Shown piece after piece: positions 52,064 to 61,075 of a stretch of 64,000 nt of DNA. The position numbers and the translations under genes are program-made. Under the pieces are notes generated by a model. The model saw only the letters and a program-made list of their open reading frames with translations, searched no databases and was not told where the DNA came from. Source of the stretch: Desulfosporosinus sp. I2 (GTDB lineage Bacteria > Bacillota > Desulfitobacteriia > Desulfitobacteriales > Desulfitobacteriaceae); NCBI RefSeq assembly GCF_000960765.1, contig NZ_JYNH01000006.1:33016-97015 (forward strand). Direction: 5' to 3'. Each line of letters begins with the position of its first letter. Within the stretch, counting starts at the first letter, position 1.

Positions 52064-53518
52064 ATGTTTATTGGAGTGGCAGTAATCGCGGCAGTAGGAA
52101 TGCTATTTTCGGCAAAGGAAACCTACTTAAGACTATTGAACAGCGTAGCTCTTGTGTTATTAACGTTAAGCGGAGGATGGACCATAAGACAAACGTTAAG
52201 CCAAGGGTCCTACTCGTTTGGGTCAGGCCTATTATATTGGGACGCACTGAGTGCCTTGCTGCTAAGCGTCATTATTATTATTGCTGTTTATGTTATACTG
52301 TTTTCGTTTGGATATATGGAAGAAGAAGTCCGTGAGAAGAAATTACCAAGAACGAGACTAAAATGGTACTATTTCTGGATATGGACCTTTATGGCAACGA
52401 TGCTTCTGGTCGTAAGCACACCGAATATGGGCATCATATGGGTAGGTATTGAAGGGACAACCCTGGCCACAACACTCTTGGTTGGTTTCTATCGAAACAA
52501 GCAAGCGATTGAAGCTGCTTGGAAATATGTGATTTTATGCGTGGTCGGTATCAGTTTTGCCTTATTGGGCACAATGTTGCTTTTTGCGTCTGTCGCACCC
52601 CTCTTGGGTCAAACTTTAAGTGCCTTGGATTGGCGAATGCTCCCTAAAGTAGCGAGTCAGTTAGACCCGACTTTCTTTCGTCTGGGTGTTTTGTTTGCAG
52701 TCGTTGGCTATGGGGCTAAGGTTGGTTTTGCTCCCATGCATGCTTGGCTTCCTGATGCGCATAGTCAGGCTCCCTCACCAGTCAGTGCCTTGTTATCTGC
52801 AGTTTTACTCAACTGTGCTCTTTATGCTATTTTGCGTTGGTACAGTTTAGCTCGTCTAACTACTTTAGGCCCGGATTTCGTAGGGACGATCCTAATGAGT
52901 TTCGGATTTTTATCCTTGGCACTTATGACAGGGTTTATCTTGCTACAAAAAGATATTAAACGCTTATTAGCCTATTCAAGTGTTGAACATATGGGGATTT
53001 TAGCGATAGGTTTTGGGTTAGGAACTAAGGAAGCTGTTTGGGGTGCATCGTTACATCTCTTGCTTCATGGCCTAACCAAGGCCAATCTGTTCGTCATTGT
53101 TGGACGGCTCGTCCAAAAGACTGGCACAAGGCAAATTTCTCGGATACGTGGAATCTTTAAAGTTTTGCCGTATACAGGAATAATTATGGTACTTGGATTA
53201 TTGAGTATTACTGGAACCCCGCCGTTTGGAACATTTCGCTCGGAAGTCAGCATCTTATCCGGTCTCTTTAAAACAGATCACCCGCTCCTGGGCTTTTTGA
53301 CCATTCTATTTCTAACCGTGATTTTTGCGGGTTTTCTCTATCATTTCCTCCAAATGCTTTATGGGAAGCCAAGTAGTAGGCACCAGCCTAGAGAGAGTGC
53401 AAGTACACTTGCTCTGGCAATCCCTCTTCTGGTCGTCCTTTTCTTAGGTTTATTCATTCCCCAAAGCCTGGATCAGGCACTAAATCAGGTCGTCAAAGTG
53501 ATATTGGGAGGAGTTTAG
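52064..53518 (+). CDS. hydrogenase membrane subunit HyfF-like (NuoN/M-related), operon 1
   Basis: 484-aa antiporter-like subunit, 14 helices or so. IIWVGIEGTTLATTLLVGFY, GYGAKVGFAPMHAWLPDAHS, SPVSALLSAVLLNCALYAIL and DIKRLLAYSSVEHMGILAIG are typical of HyfF. It is the second large pump subunit besides HyfB. AAGGATAG precedes ATG 52064, and the next gene starts 2 bp after its stop. Confidence 0.92.
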   Translation: MFIGVAVIAAVGMLFSAKETYLRLLNSVALVLLTLSGGWTIRQTLSQGSYSFGSGLLYWDALSALLLSVIIIIAVYVILFSFGYMEEEVREKKLPRTRLKWYYFWIWTFMATMLLVVSTPNMGIIWVGIEGTTLATTLLVGFYRNKQAIEAAWKYVILCVVGISFALLGTMLLFASVAPLLGQTLSALDWRMLPKVASQLDPTFFRLGVLFAVVGYGAKVGFAPMHAWLPDAHSQAPSPVSALLSAVLLNCALYAILRWYSLARLTTLGPDFVGTILMSFGFLSLALMTGFILLQKDIKRLLAYSSVEHMGILAIGFGLGTKEAVWGASLHLLLHGLTKANLFVIVGRLVQKTGTRQISRIRGIFKVLPYTGIIMVLGLLSITGTPPFGTFRSEVSILSGLFKTDHPLLGFLTILFLTVIFAGFLYHFLQMLYGKPSSRHQPRESASTLALAIPLLVVLFLGLFIPQSLDQALNQVVKVILGGV

Positions 53519-53519
53519 G

Positions 53520-55118
53520 ATGCTAGGCTTGCGGGAATATTTACAGAACTTTCATAGTTGTCCGAGCGTAGAAATTGTAGAATGGAAAAAACAGGAGGGT
53601 ACGGTCGACGTCTCTGCCCGTGATCTTCCGGAAATATTAAGCTATTGTTTGGCGATGAGGCCGCGTCCAATTTGGTTAACCCATGTTGTCAATGATGAGC
53701 GGCAGTTGGAGCGAGGATTTTGTCTTTACTTGGTTCTCCATTTTCCTGGCCTGGACTTTTCTCTGACATTAGTCGCCAAAGGAATTAACAATGAGTTTCC
53801 AACGCTCTCCTCAATCTTCCCGGCCCTAAACTGGTCAGAACGAGAAGCCCAAGATCTCTTCGGGCTACAGGCAGTCGGACATCCTGACACGCGCTCTTTG
53901 GTCTTACATCCGGGTTGGCCGCAAGGATTCTATCCCTTGCGTAAGGATTACAAAAGAGGGGATGAAGGCAAGCAGTTTAAACGGGCTCCGCTAGTTTTTC
54001 CAGAAATGCATGGAGACGGAATTTTTCAGGTTCCTGTGGGACCAATTCATGCTGGAATCATCGAACCAGGTCATTTCCGTTTTTACGTTATAGGGGAACC
54101 CGTTCTGCATTTAGAAGCCCAGCTTTTTTATACACATAAAGGGATAGAGAAGCTCGTTGAAGGAAGAAGTATCGATGAAGGCTTACACATCATTGAGCGA
54201 GTTTGTGGAGTATGTACCCTAAGCCATGGGCTCGCTTATTGTGAAGCTGTTGAAAAACTTGCTAAAGTGGAAGTTCCCCGATCGGTTTTATTATGGAGGA
54301 CAATCCTCGCTGAATTAGAACGAGTTTACAATCATATTGGAGACATCGGTAATATGTGCGCGGGAGTCGGCTTTGCAGTAGGTAACGCCAATGGTTCACA
54401 AAGCAAGGAAAAGCTTCAACGCCTAAATCTAGAATTCTTTGGTCACCGATTTTTACGGGGAATGGTTGTTCCAGGGGGAGTAAAGTCCATCTCAAGCTCG
54501 AAAGATTGTCAAACCCTTCTGAATCGACTACTTGAAATAGCCCTGGATTTTGAAGAGTGGCTACCGCTGCTTCTCCATCATGACGGTTTTAGACAAAGAG
54601 CCGTTACGACGGGGGTGTTAAAGCCGGAAGACGCTGTGGAAATGGGTGTTACGGGACCCGCAGCGCGCGCTTCTGGAATTGCTAATGACTGGCGTGAGCT
54701 CCATGCCTACCTGCTTTATCCAGAACTAAACGTTCAATCGATGGTTGAAGAGGATGGGGATGTTTGGTCTAGGTTAATGGTAAGGGTTAAGGAAACTAGA
54801 GAGAGTTTTCGATTCCTAGAAACTTTATTGAATGAAGGTATGGAAAAGTCAGAGGGCACGAATGAAGCTTTAATTCCGTTTTCTTCTCATAAGCTTAGTC
54901 CTTGGCAGCCTGCTTGGGGATGTGTAGAGTCCCCTCGAGGAACTGATGTTGTGTGGCTGATGGTGGATGAAGAGGCTAAAATCTATCGTTGTCGGATTCG
55001 ATCTGCCAGTTATGCTAACTGGCCTGCAGTACCGCTAACGGTACCCGGAAATATCGTTCCTGATTTTCCATTAATCAATAAAAGTTTCGAATTGTGTTAT
55101 AGTTGTTGCGACCGCTAG
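53520..55118 (+). CDS. [NiFe]-hydrogenase large subunit HyfG/HycE-like with NuoC-like N-terminus, operon 1
   Basis: 532-aa catalytic subunit. Residues about 1-150 are a NuoC-like (30 kDa) domain (LNWSEREAQDLFGLQAVGHP). The large-subunit domain has the first nickel motif VCGVCTLSH (Cys229, Cys232, His236) and the C-terminal LCYSCCDR (Cys526, Cys529), so the four Ni-Fe cysteines are kept. The protein stops exactly at the Arg after this second motif, the point where HycI-type proteases cut pre-proteins, so there is no C-terminal propeptide. The extra Cys530 is unusual. Partner of the small subunit encoded next. Confidence 0.92.
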   Translation: MLGLREYLQNFHSCPSVEIVEWKKQEGTVDVSARDLPEILSYCLAMRPRPIWLTHVVNDERQLERGFCLYLVLHFPGLDFSLTLVAKGINNEFPTLSSIFPALNWSEREAQDLFGLQAVGHPDTRSLVLHPGWPQGFYPLRKDYKRGDEGKQFKRAPLVFPEMHGDGIFQVPVGPIHAGIIEPGHFRFYVIGEPVLHLEAQLFYTHKGIEKLVEGRSIDEGLHIIERVCGVCTLSHGLAYCEAVEKLAKVEVPRSVLLWRTILAELERVYNHIGDIGNMCAGVGFAVGNANGSQSKEKLQRLNLEFFGHRFLRGMVVPGGVKSISSSKDCQTLLNRLLEIALDFEEWLPLLLHHDGFRQRAVTTGVLKPEDAVEMGVTGPAARASGIANDWRELHAYLLYPELNVQSMVEEDGDVWSRLMVRVKETRESFRFLETLLNEGMEKSEGTNEALIPFSSHKLSPWQPAWGCVESPRGTDVVWLMVDEEAKIYRCRIRSASYANWPAVPLTVPGNIVPDFPLINKSFELCYSCCDR

Positions 55119-55137
55119 TCGAAAAGGGGAGATTACA

Positions 55138-55629
55138 TTGTGGAATTTGCTGCTCCGAAAACTAAAAATGGGAAATCTCACTGAGAAGGGCGGAAATTCG
55201 CTAACACAGCAGAAATCGTCCAAATTGCCATCAAGTTTTAGACAATCCCTGCAAGCTCGGCACTTAGATTGTGGATCTTGTAATGGGTGCGATTGGGAAC
55301 TGACGGCACTTGGTAATTCTTTTTATGATCATCAGCATTTAGGAATTGACTTTGTGGCTTCCCCCCGACATGCAGATGTCTTAATGTGCACAGGACCGGG
55401 CTCCACTCAGTTGTTGATGGCTGCTCATGAAACCTATGAAGCGATGGCTAAGCCAAAATGGGTCGTTGCAGTTGGTGACTGTGCTGTCGATGGTGGAGTA
55501 TTTAAGGGCGCTTATGCTAGTGAAAATGGGATAGGCAATGTTTTACCGGTGGATGTAAAGATTCCAGGCTGTCCTCCAAAACCTGAGGATATTATCAATG
55601 CTTTGTTGGAGTTTATGGGGAAGAGATAA
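55138..55629 (+). CDS. [NiFe]-hydrogenase small subunit HyfI/HycG-like (NuoB-related), operon 1
   Basis: 163-aa electron-transfer subunit with one [4Fe-4S] site: DCGSCNGCDWELTAL, AVGDCAVDGGVF and IPGCPPKPEDI supply the Cys ligands. Unlike the operon-2 homologue it has no ferredoxin (HyfH) part; the N-terminal about 40 residues are basic and unlike any family I know. So its electron donor must dock differently or be encoded elsewhere. AGGGGAG precedes the TTG 55138 start; ATG at 55168 is a possible alternative. Last gene of operon 1. Confidence 0.88.
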   Translation: MWNLLLRKLKMGNLTEKGGNSLTQQKSSKLPSSFRQSLQARHLDCGSCNGCDWELTALGNSFYDHQHLGIDFVASPRHADVLMCTGPGSTQLLMAAHETYEAMAKPKWVVAVGDCAVDGGVFKGAYASENGIGNVLPVDVKIPGCPPKPEDIINALLEFMGKR

Positions 55630-55641
55630 GTTGCGAGCGTG

Positions 55642-55696
55642 AAAAAGGGACGGTTCTTTACACATTTTAAAGTGTGTAAAGGACCGTCCTCTTTTT
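55642..55696. repeat. palindromic repeat between the two hydrogenase operons
   Basis: AAAAAGGGACGGTTCTTTACACA and a nearly exact complementary arm make a 55-base hairpin with T tract. It shares GGGACGGTYCTTT with the hairpin at 63455-63516. It can end operon 1 and also looks like a mobile palindromic repeat family. Between 55697 and 55924 nothing else is seen except the GCAGGAGGG ribosome site for the next gene. Confidence 0.75.
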
Positions 55697-55924
55697 ATGC
55701 CCTTTTCACCTTTACCCACCAATAATGGTAAACTCGGCCATAAATGTTAATAACATGAGATATGAGCTGGTTATATCCCTAAATTCGGCGGTAGGCAATG
55801 ATTGTGGTCAAAACAAGGCCATTTTTGCTGATTGATATTATTGGAATTATTGATTATGATAGAACTGTCGTGATTATTGTCAGATAAATATAATAAATTC
55901 ATAAAATTAGGCAGGAGGGTAAAA

Positions 55925-57979
55925 ATGCCAGTATTTGATGAATTATTATTGATTGTTATGTTAACTTCACTGTTGCTAGGAGCCCTCCTATCATATGTCC
56001 TACATAAAAAACCACGCTTAAGCATTTTTGTGGGATTTACGTTTGCCAACCTAGCTTGCCTAGCAGGATTAGTTCTAGGTCCAGCAATCTTGTTGTCTAA
56101 GCACTCGTTAGATGTCATCTTGCCTTGGTCTGTTTTTGGGACTAGTCTTCAATTTAGTCTTAATCCTTTAGCTGCTTTTTTTATTACAGTGATCTCAGTC
56201 CTCAGTCTTTCAGTGTCTGTCTTTTCATATGGTTATGCCAGTGCCTATATTGGCAAACAAAATGTCGGAGTTTTAGGGTTATTTTATAACCTTTTTATCT
56301 TTTCAATGTTGGCCCTAATATCTAGCAGTAACACGTTCATGTTCCTATTCTTTTGGGAAGTAATGTCGTTGGTATCCTATTTTTTGGTGGTGTTTGAACA
56401 TCAGGATTATGAAGTTCGCAGGGCTGGTTTTATTTATATTGTGATGACACATATTGGTACAGCTTTTATCGCGATTGCTTTTTTTCTCTTATATAAAGAA
56501 ACTGGCAGTTATGATTTTGCTCAATATTCTTCAATAGCTCATAATCTTTCGCCAACGCTTAAATCGGTTATCTTTATACTAGTTACACTCGGATTTGGGA
56601 CTAAGGCAGGCATAGTTCCTCTGCATATTTGGTTACCAAAAGCTCATCCAGCTGCGCCAAGCAATGTTTCGGCCTTAATGTCCGGAGTTATGTTAAAAAC
56701 TGCGATTTATGGGTTTATTAGAATTGCCATGGACGTTCTAGGGGTCGGGTCAGTTTGGTGGGGGGTATTAATCCTGATCATTGGGGCTGTCTCGGCTGTA
56801 TTAGGGGTTATGTATGCTTTAATGGAACATGATATTAAACGGCTGTTAGCCTATCATAGTGTGGAGAATATAGGAATTATCTTATTGGGTATCGGCGCTG
56901 CTCTCGTTTTTAAAAGTTATGGCTACAATAATTTGGCTTTAATTGGTTTGACGGCGGGCTTATTTCATGTCCTTAATCATGCTGTTTTTAAAGGCTTACT
57001 CTTTTTAGGAGCTGGGGCAGTTCATTATGCAACACATACTAGAAACATCGAAGAAATGGGTGGGCTTTTAAAACGAATGCCTTGGACGGGGTTCTTTTTT
57101 TTGATTGGTTCGCTGGCAATCTCGGGCATCCCTCCTTTCAATGGTTTTGCCAGCGAGTGGTTGACGTTTCAAGCTTTATTGGCGTTGGGTTCAGCGAAAC
57201 TTGGAGCAACTATGAATATTATAGGACCAGCTTTAGGAGCAGCTTTGGCCTTGACAGGTGCACTGGCCGCTGCCTGTTTTGTTAAAGCCTTCGGGATTAT
57301 GTTTCTTGCCATACCTCGCAGTGTCAACGCAGAAAAGGCTAAAGAAGTACCTCGTACCATGCTGGTGGGGATGGGCCTTTTAGCTTTGTTATGCTTGATC
57401 TTTGGGGTTATGCCTTTTATCGTCATTAACCTGTTAAGCCCTGTTACTTATAGCCTTATAGGTATTGAAACAATCCCGCTGCTGGGGGGGTATAGCTGGC
57501 TGAATGTTCCCCCGATTGTGGGGCAGGGTGTCGCAGTGATAAAACCCAATTCTATATCCCCTCCCATGGTCCTAGCTGCTTTGGTATTGAGTGTCCTGCT
57601 GATTTCTTTATTTATTAAAAAGTTTGCTAAGTTTAGTATGGTTCGAATCGATGAAACTTGGAATTGTGGGACAGATCTCACCTCTGAGATGGAGTATTCT
57701 GCTACCTCCTTTTCTAACCCTATTCGAATCATGTTTCGCGCGATATTTCAGCCAACGAGAGAAACCAAGAAAGAGTTTGTTCTTAAACCGTATTTTACAA
57801 GTCGCATCAAATCTCAAGGGGCCATTAAACCTTTCTTTGAAGATCACCTCTATAGACCACTGCTCAAATTTTTCCTTAAATTTGCAGATAAAGTCACTGC
57901 TTTACAATCCGGAAGTATTCATCTTTATCTGGGGTATATTTTTGCGACTTTGGTTGCTTTGCTTATTTTTGCAAGATAG
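55925..57979 (+). CDS. hydrogenase membrane subunit HyfB-like, operon 2
   Basis: 684-aa paralogue of the 48483 gene with the same family stretches: LFFWEVMSLVSYFLVVFEHQ, GFGTKAGIVPLHIWLPKAHP, DIKRLLAYHSVENIGIILLG and SISIHLYLGY-like end. ATG 55925 follows GCAGGAGGG. It heads the second operon, whose gene order copies the first (B-C-E-F-G-I). Longer loops distinguish the two copies, so the duplication is not recent (inference from visible divergence). Confidence 0.92.
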   Translation: MPVFDELLLIVMLTSLLLGALLSYVLHKKPRLSIFVGFTFANLACLAGLVLGPAILLSKHSLDVILPWSVFGTSLQFSLNPLAAFFITVISVLSLSVSVFSYGYASAYIGKQNVGVLGLFYNLFIFSMLALISSSNTFMFLFFWEVMSLVSYFLVVFEHQDYEVRRAGFIYIVMTHIGTAFIAIAFFLLYKETGSYDFAQYSSIAHNLSPTLKSVIFILVTLGFGTKAGIVPLHIWLPKAHPAAPSNVSALMSGVMLKTAIYGFIRIAMDVLGVGSVWWGVLILIIGAVSAVLGVMYALMEHDIKRLLAYHSVENIGIILLGIGAALVFKSYGYNNLALIGLTAGLFHVLNHAVFKGLLFLGAGAVHYATHTRNIEEMGGLLKRMPWTGFFFLIGSLAISGIPPFNGFASEWLTFQALLALGSAKLGATMNIIGPALGAALALTGALAAACFVKAFGIMFLAIPRSVNAEKAKEVPRTMLVGMGLLALLCLIFGVMPFIVINLLSPVTYSLIGIETIPLLGGYSWLNVPPIVGQGVAVIKPNSISPPMVLAALVLSVLLISLFIKKFAKFSMVRIDETWNCGTDLTSEMEYSATSFSNPIRIMFRAIFQPTRETKKEFVLKPYFTSRIKSQGAIKPFFEDHLYRPLLKFFLKFADKVTALQSGSIHLYLGYIFATLVALLIFAR

Positions 57980-57990
57980 GGGGGGGTTAC

Positions 57991-58941
57991 GTGCTTCGGG
58001 AAGCAGCTATCAGTGCCTATCAAATTGTTTTGATTTTATTATTAGCGCCCTTACTCACAGGAATAATCAAAAAGATGAAGGCTCTTTTTCAAACCCGTAA
58101 GGGGCCTAATATTTTTCAACCGTATTTTGATCTTTATAAGTATCTGCAAAAAGAGTCCGTGGTATCTGAGCATACTTCTTGGATTTTCCGAGTAACTCCA
58201 CTTATTTACCTTTCTTCAATGTTAGTGGTCGCCGCTATAGTACCTGTCGTTGTAACAGATAGTTTATTAGCCTTCACCGGGGATCTTATTCTTGTTGTTT
58301 ACCTTTTTGCTTTGGCTCGGTTTTTCTTGGCTCTGGCAGGTGTAGATGCCGGAAGTGCTTTTGGCGGAATGGGCAGTAGTAGGGAGATGGCTGTATCAGC
58401 GATCGCTGAGCCAGCTTTTATGTTACCGCTCTTTACTATGGCGGTCGCTGCAGGAACATCAAACCTTACCGGAATAGTACAAAGTGTCGTCAATGGGGGA
58501 GAGGGTGTCTTAACGGTCGCTCATCTAATGTCTTTTGTGGCCTTATTTGTAGTTGCTGTTGCAGAAACTGGACGAATACCAGTCGATAATCCAGATACTC
58601 ATTTGGAGTTAACGATGATTCATGAAGGAATGCTGTTGGAATATTCAGGAAGGAATTTAGCATTGCTGTCCTTCAGTGTGTCGATCAAACAGTTCTTGAT
58701 CTTTACATTGCTGGTCAATATCTTTTTCCCATGGGGAATAGCCCTCGCCTCGGCGGGTATCGGTGCGTTGATGACAGGCACGTTAGTGTTTATTTTAAAA
58801 TTAATCGTCATCGCAATGGTGATGGCGGTTGTTGAAACTTCCTTCGCAAAAGCTAGATTATTTAAGGTACCTGATTTGCTTTTAGCATCGTTATTAATCG
58901 GCTTATTAGGACTCGTTTCGAAGTTTGTGTTCAGGGGGTAA
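57991..58941 (+). CDS. hydrogenase membrane subunit HyfC-like, operon 2
   Basis: 316-aa NuoH/HyfC-type subunit: GIIKKMKALFQTRKGPNIFQ, SEHTSWIFRVTP, FGGMGSSREMAVSAIAEPAF and GRIPVDNPDTHLELTMIHEG. Paralogue of 50431. AGGGGGGGG precedes GTG 57991, 11 bp after hyfB-like. Confidence 0.92.
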   Translation: MLREAAISAYQIVLILLLAPLLTGIIKKMKALFQTRKGPNIFQPYFDLYKYLQKESVVSEHTSWIFRVTPLIYLSSMLVVAAIVPVVVTDSLLAFTGDLILVVYLFALARFFLALAGVDAGSAFGGMGSSREMAVSAIAEPAFMLPLFTMAVAAGTSNLTGIVQSVVNGGEGVLTVAHLMSFVALFVVAVAETGRIPVDNPDTHLELTMIHEGMLLEYSGRNLALLSFSVSIKQFLIFTLLVNIFFPWGIALASAGIGALMTGTLVFILKLIVIAMVMAVVETSFAKARLFKVPDLLLASLLIGLLGLVSKFVFRG

Positions 58942-58947
58942 TTTAAG

Positions 58948-59607
58948 ATGGGGATGCAAAATTATCAGGGTTTTGTGAATTTTTTAATAACCTTACTTTT
59001 GGTTACAACATTTTTGATCATTTTAGCGCGCCGTCTTAATTCAGTCATTATGGCTGTCATTATTCAAGGCCTCCTACTTGTTGCCTTAAGTGCTACATTG
59101 GGTTGGACGACTGGGATTCATGAAATGTATATCGCTGCCGTATTAACGTTGGTGGTGAAAGTTCTGATAATTCCTGTTGTGCTCATCAAGGCTGTTAACA
59201 TAGTTGCGATTAAGAGGGAGGTTGAATCCTTTCTGAATATGAAAATGACGTTGCTGTTTGCTGTTTGTTTGGTTTTCATTTCATATTTAGCGACTGGGCA
59301 AGTGATTGGGAAAGGGTCTGGCCTCCTTCACGGGGCTTTGCCGGTGGCAGTTTCGTTAATGCTGATTGGTTTATTTCTAATGATTAATCTGAGATTCCCT
59401 ATTATGCAAATTGTAGGATTGTTTGTTATGGAGAATGGCATCTTTTTAGCGGGGATCGGTACTACGATTGGCATGCCTTTAGTGATTGAATTAGGAATAT
59501 TTATGGATATTATGGTAGGGGTTTTAATCATGGGTGTGTTAGTGTTTCGAATTAATCAGAGCTTTGACATCATTGATCGAAAAAATTTAAGGAATTTACG
59601 GGGTTGA
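58948..59607 (+). CDS. hydrogenase membrane subunit HyfE-like, operon 2 (intact)
   Basis: 219-aa intact version of the frameshifted gene at 51403. It has LARRLNSVIMAVIIQGLLLV, FVMENGIFLAGIGTTIGMP and IFMDIMVGVLIMGVLVFRIN. Serves as the reference for locating the one-base error in the operon-1 copy. CAGGGGG precedes ATG 58948. Confidence 0.9.
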   Translation: MGMQNYQGFVNFLITLLLVTTFLIILARRLNSVIMAVIIQGLLLVALSATLGWTTGIHEMYIAAVLTLVVKVLIIPVVLIKAVNIVAIKREVESFLNMKMTLLFAVCLVFISYLATGQVIGKGSGLLHGALPVAVSLMLIGLFLMINLRFPIMQIVGLFVMENGIFLAGIGTTIGMPLVIELGIFMDIMVGVLIMGVLVFRINQSFDIIDRKNLRNLRG

Positions 59608-59611
59608 TTTT

Positions 59612-61075
59612 ATGCCATTGATTTTACTTGCTCTACCCTTAGCTATGGCCTTGCTATGTTTGATGGTTACTGATCGAAGACTATTAGGGGCTATAAGTAT
59701 TGTGGGCTTGGCAACGATCGTCTTAACGACAGTACTCATAGCCCGACAAGTATTTACGGGTTCTAATGTGGTTTGGGGTCAGTTTATCTTCATTGATGCG
59801 TTAAGTTCGCTGATTCTTTGTCTGGTGGGCATCATTGGGTTTATGGTTGCTTTATATTCTATAGGCTATCTCGACCATGATATTCAAGAAGGCCAGTTGT
59901 CGGAAAGGCGTTTGAAATATTTTTATTTTTCGTTGTATATCTTTGTTTTTACCATGTTTCTCGTGCTAGTCTCTGCGAACTTGGGGATCATGTGGGTAGC
60001 TGTAGAGGGAACGACACTTGCCACCGCTTTACTGGTTGGTTTTTACAACAAACGAAATTCCTTAGAGGCCGCTTGGAAATATATTATCATTTGTACGGTG
60101 GGAATTATCTTTGCTTTGTTTGGAACTATCCTTTTGCATTATGCGGCAGTTTCAGTGACTGGGGAAAGCGGTTCTTTAGATTGGCAGACCCTGAGACGGG
60201 TTGCTCGACAGCTTGATCCAAAGTTACTTAAACTGGCTTTCATTTTTGTTTTAGTAGGTTATGGGACGAAGGCGGGTTTAGCTCCGATGCATACATGGTT
60301 GCCGGATGCACATAGCCAAGCTCCTTCTCCGATTAGTGCCATGCTTTCAGGTGTTCTATTAAATTGTGCCTTTTATGGGATTATCCGTTTTCACTTGATT
60401 ATTACCGAAGCCCTAGGGCCGCAGTTCTCGTCAAATTTAATCTTATTTTTCGGAGTCTTGTCAATTGCAGTTGCGTTACCCTTTATTCTTGTTCAACACG
60501 ATATAAAAAGATTGCTCGCATACTCCAGTGTTGAGCACATGGGGATTATTGCCGCAGCAGTGGGCTTAGGCAGTAAATTAGCCCTGTATGGTGCATTTCT
60601 ACATATGATCAATCATGCCTTAACGAAATCTTCCCTCTTTTTTATTGTCGGTAATGTTTGTCAACATTATCGGACTAAACGAATTATTAGAATTAAAGGC
60701 TTAGTTAAAACTATGCCCATAACGGGTCCGGCTTTGGTAATTGGAGGCTTAGCGATCGCTGGATCCCCTCCCTTTAGTATCTTTATGAGCGAATTTATCA
60801 TTATTAGTTCAGGCTTCGCCCAAGGGCGGAATGTGGTTTCGAGTTTGATCCTTATCTTAATTACGTTAATATTTACGGGAGTAATTTATGCTACAAGTAA
60901 TATGGCTTTGGGGACCCCGCCGAGCCGAGTTAAGGTGGGCGAGCAAGGGAATTTTGCTGTAGCCTTTGTCTTGATACCACTGTTGCCTGTCGCAATTTTA
61001 GGGGTATATATCCCAGCGTTTATTCAAACTATTCTCCAACAAGTAACTGCTGTATTTATAGGAGGAAACCAGTGA
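59612..61075 (+). CDS. hydrogenase membrane subunit HyfF-like, operon 2
   Basis: 487-aa antiporter-like subunit: IMWVAVEGTTLATALLVGFY, GYGTKAGLAPMHTWLPDAHS, SPISAMLSGVLLNCAFYGII and DIKRLLAYSSVEHMGIIAAA. Paralogue of 52064. Starts 5 bp after the previous stop and overlaps the next gene by 4 bases, so translation is coupled. Confidence 0.92.
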   Translation: MPLILLALPLAMALLCLMVTDRRLLGAISIVGLATIVLTTVLIARQVFTGSNVVWGQFIFIDALSSLILCLVGIIGFMVALYSIGYLDHDIQEGQLSERRLKYFYFSLYIFVFTMFLVLVSANLGIMWVAVEGTTLATALLVGFYNKRNSLEAAWKYIIICTVGIIFALFGTILLHYAAVSVTGESGSLDWQTLRRVARQLDPKLLKLAFIFVLVGYGTKAGLAPMHTWLPDAHSQAPSPISAMLSGVLLNCAFYGIIRFHLIITEALGPQFSSNLILFFGVLSIAVALPFILVQHDIKRLLAYSSVEHMGIIAAAVGLGSKLALYGAFLHMINHALTKSSLFFIVGNVCQHYRTKRIIRIKGLVKTMPITGPALVIGGLAIAGSPPFSIFMSEFIIISSGFAQGRNVVSSLILILITLIFTGVIYATSNMALGTPPSRVKVGEQGNFAVAFVLIPLLPVAILGVYIPAFIQTILQQVTAVFIGGNQ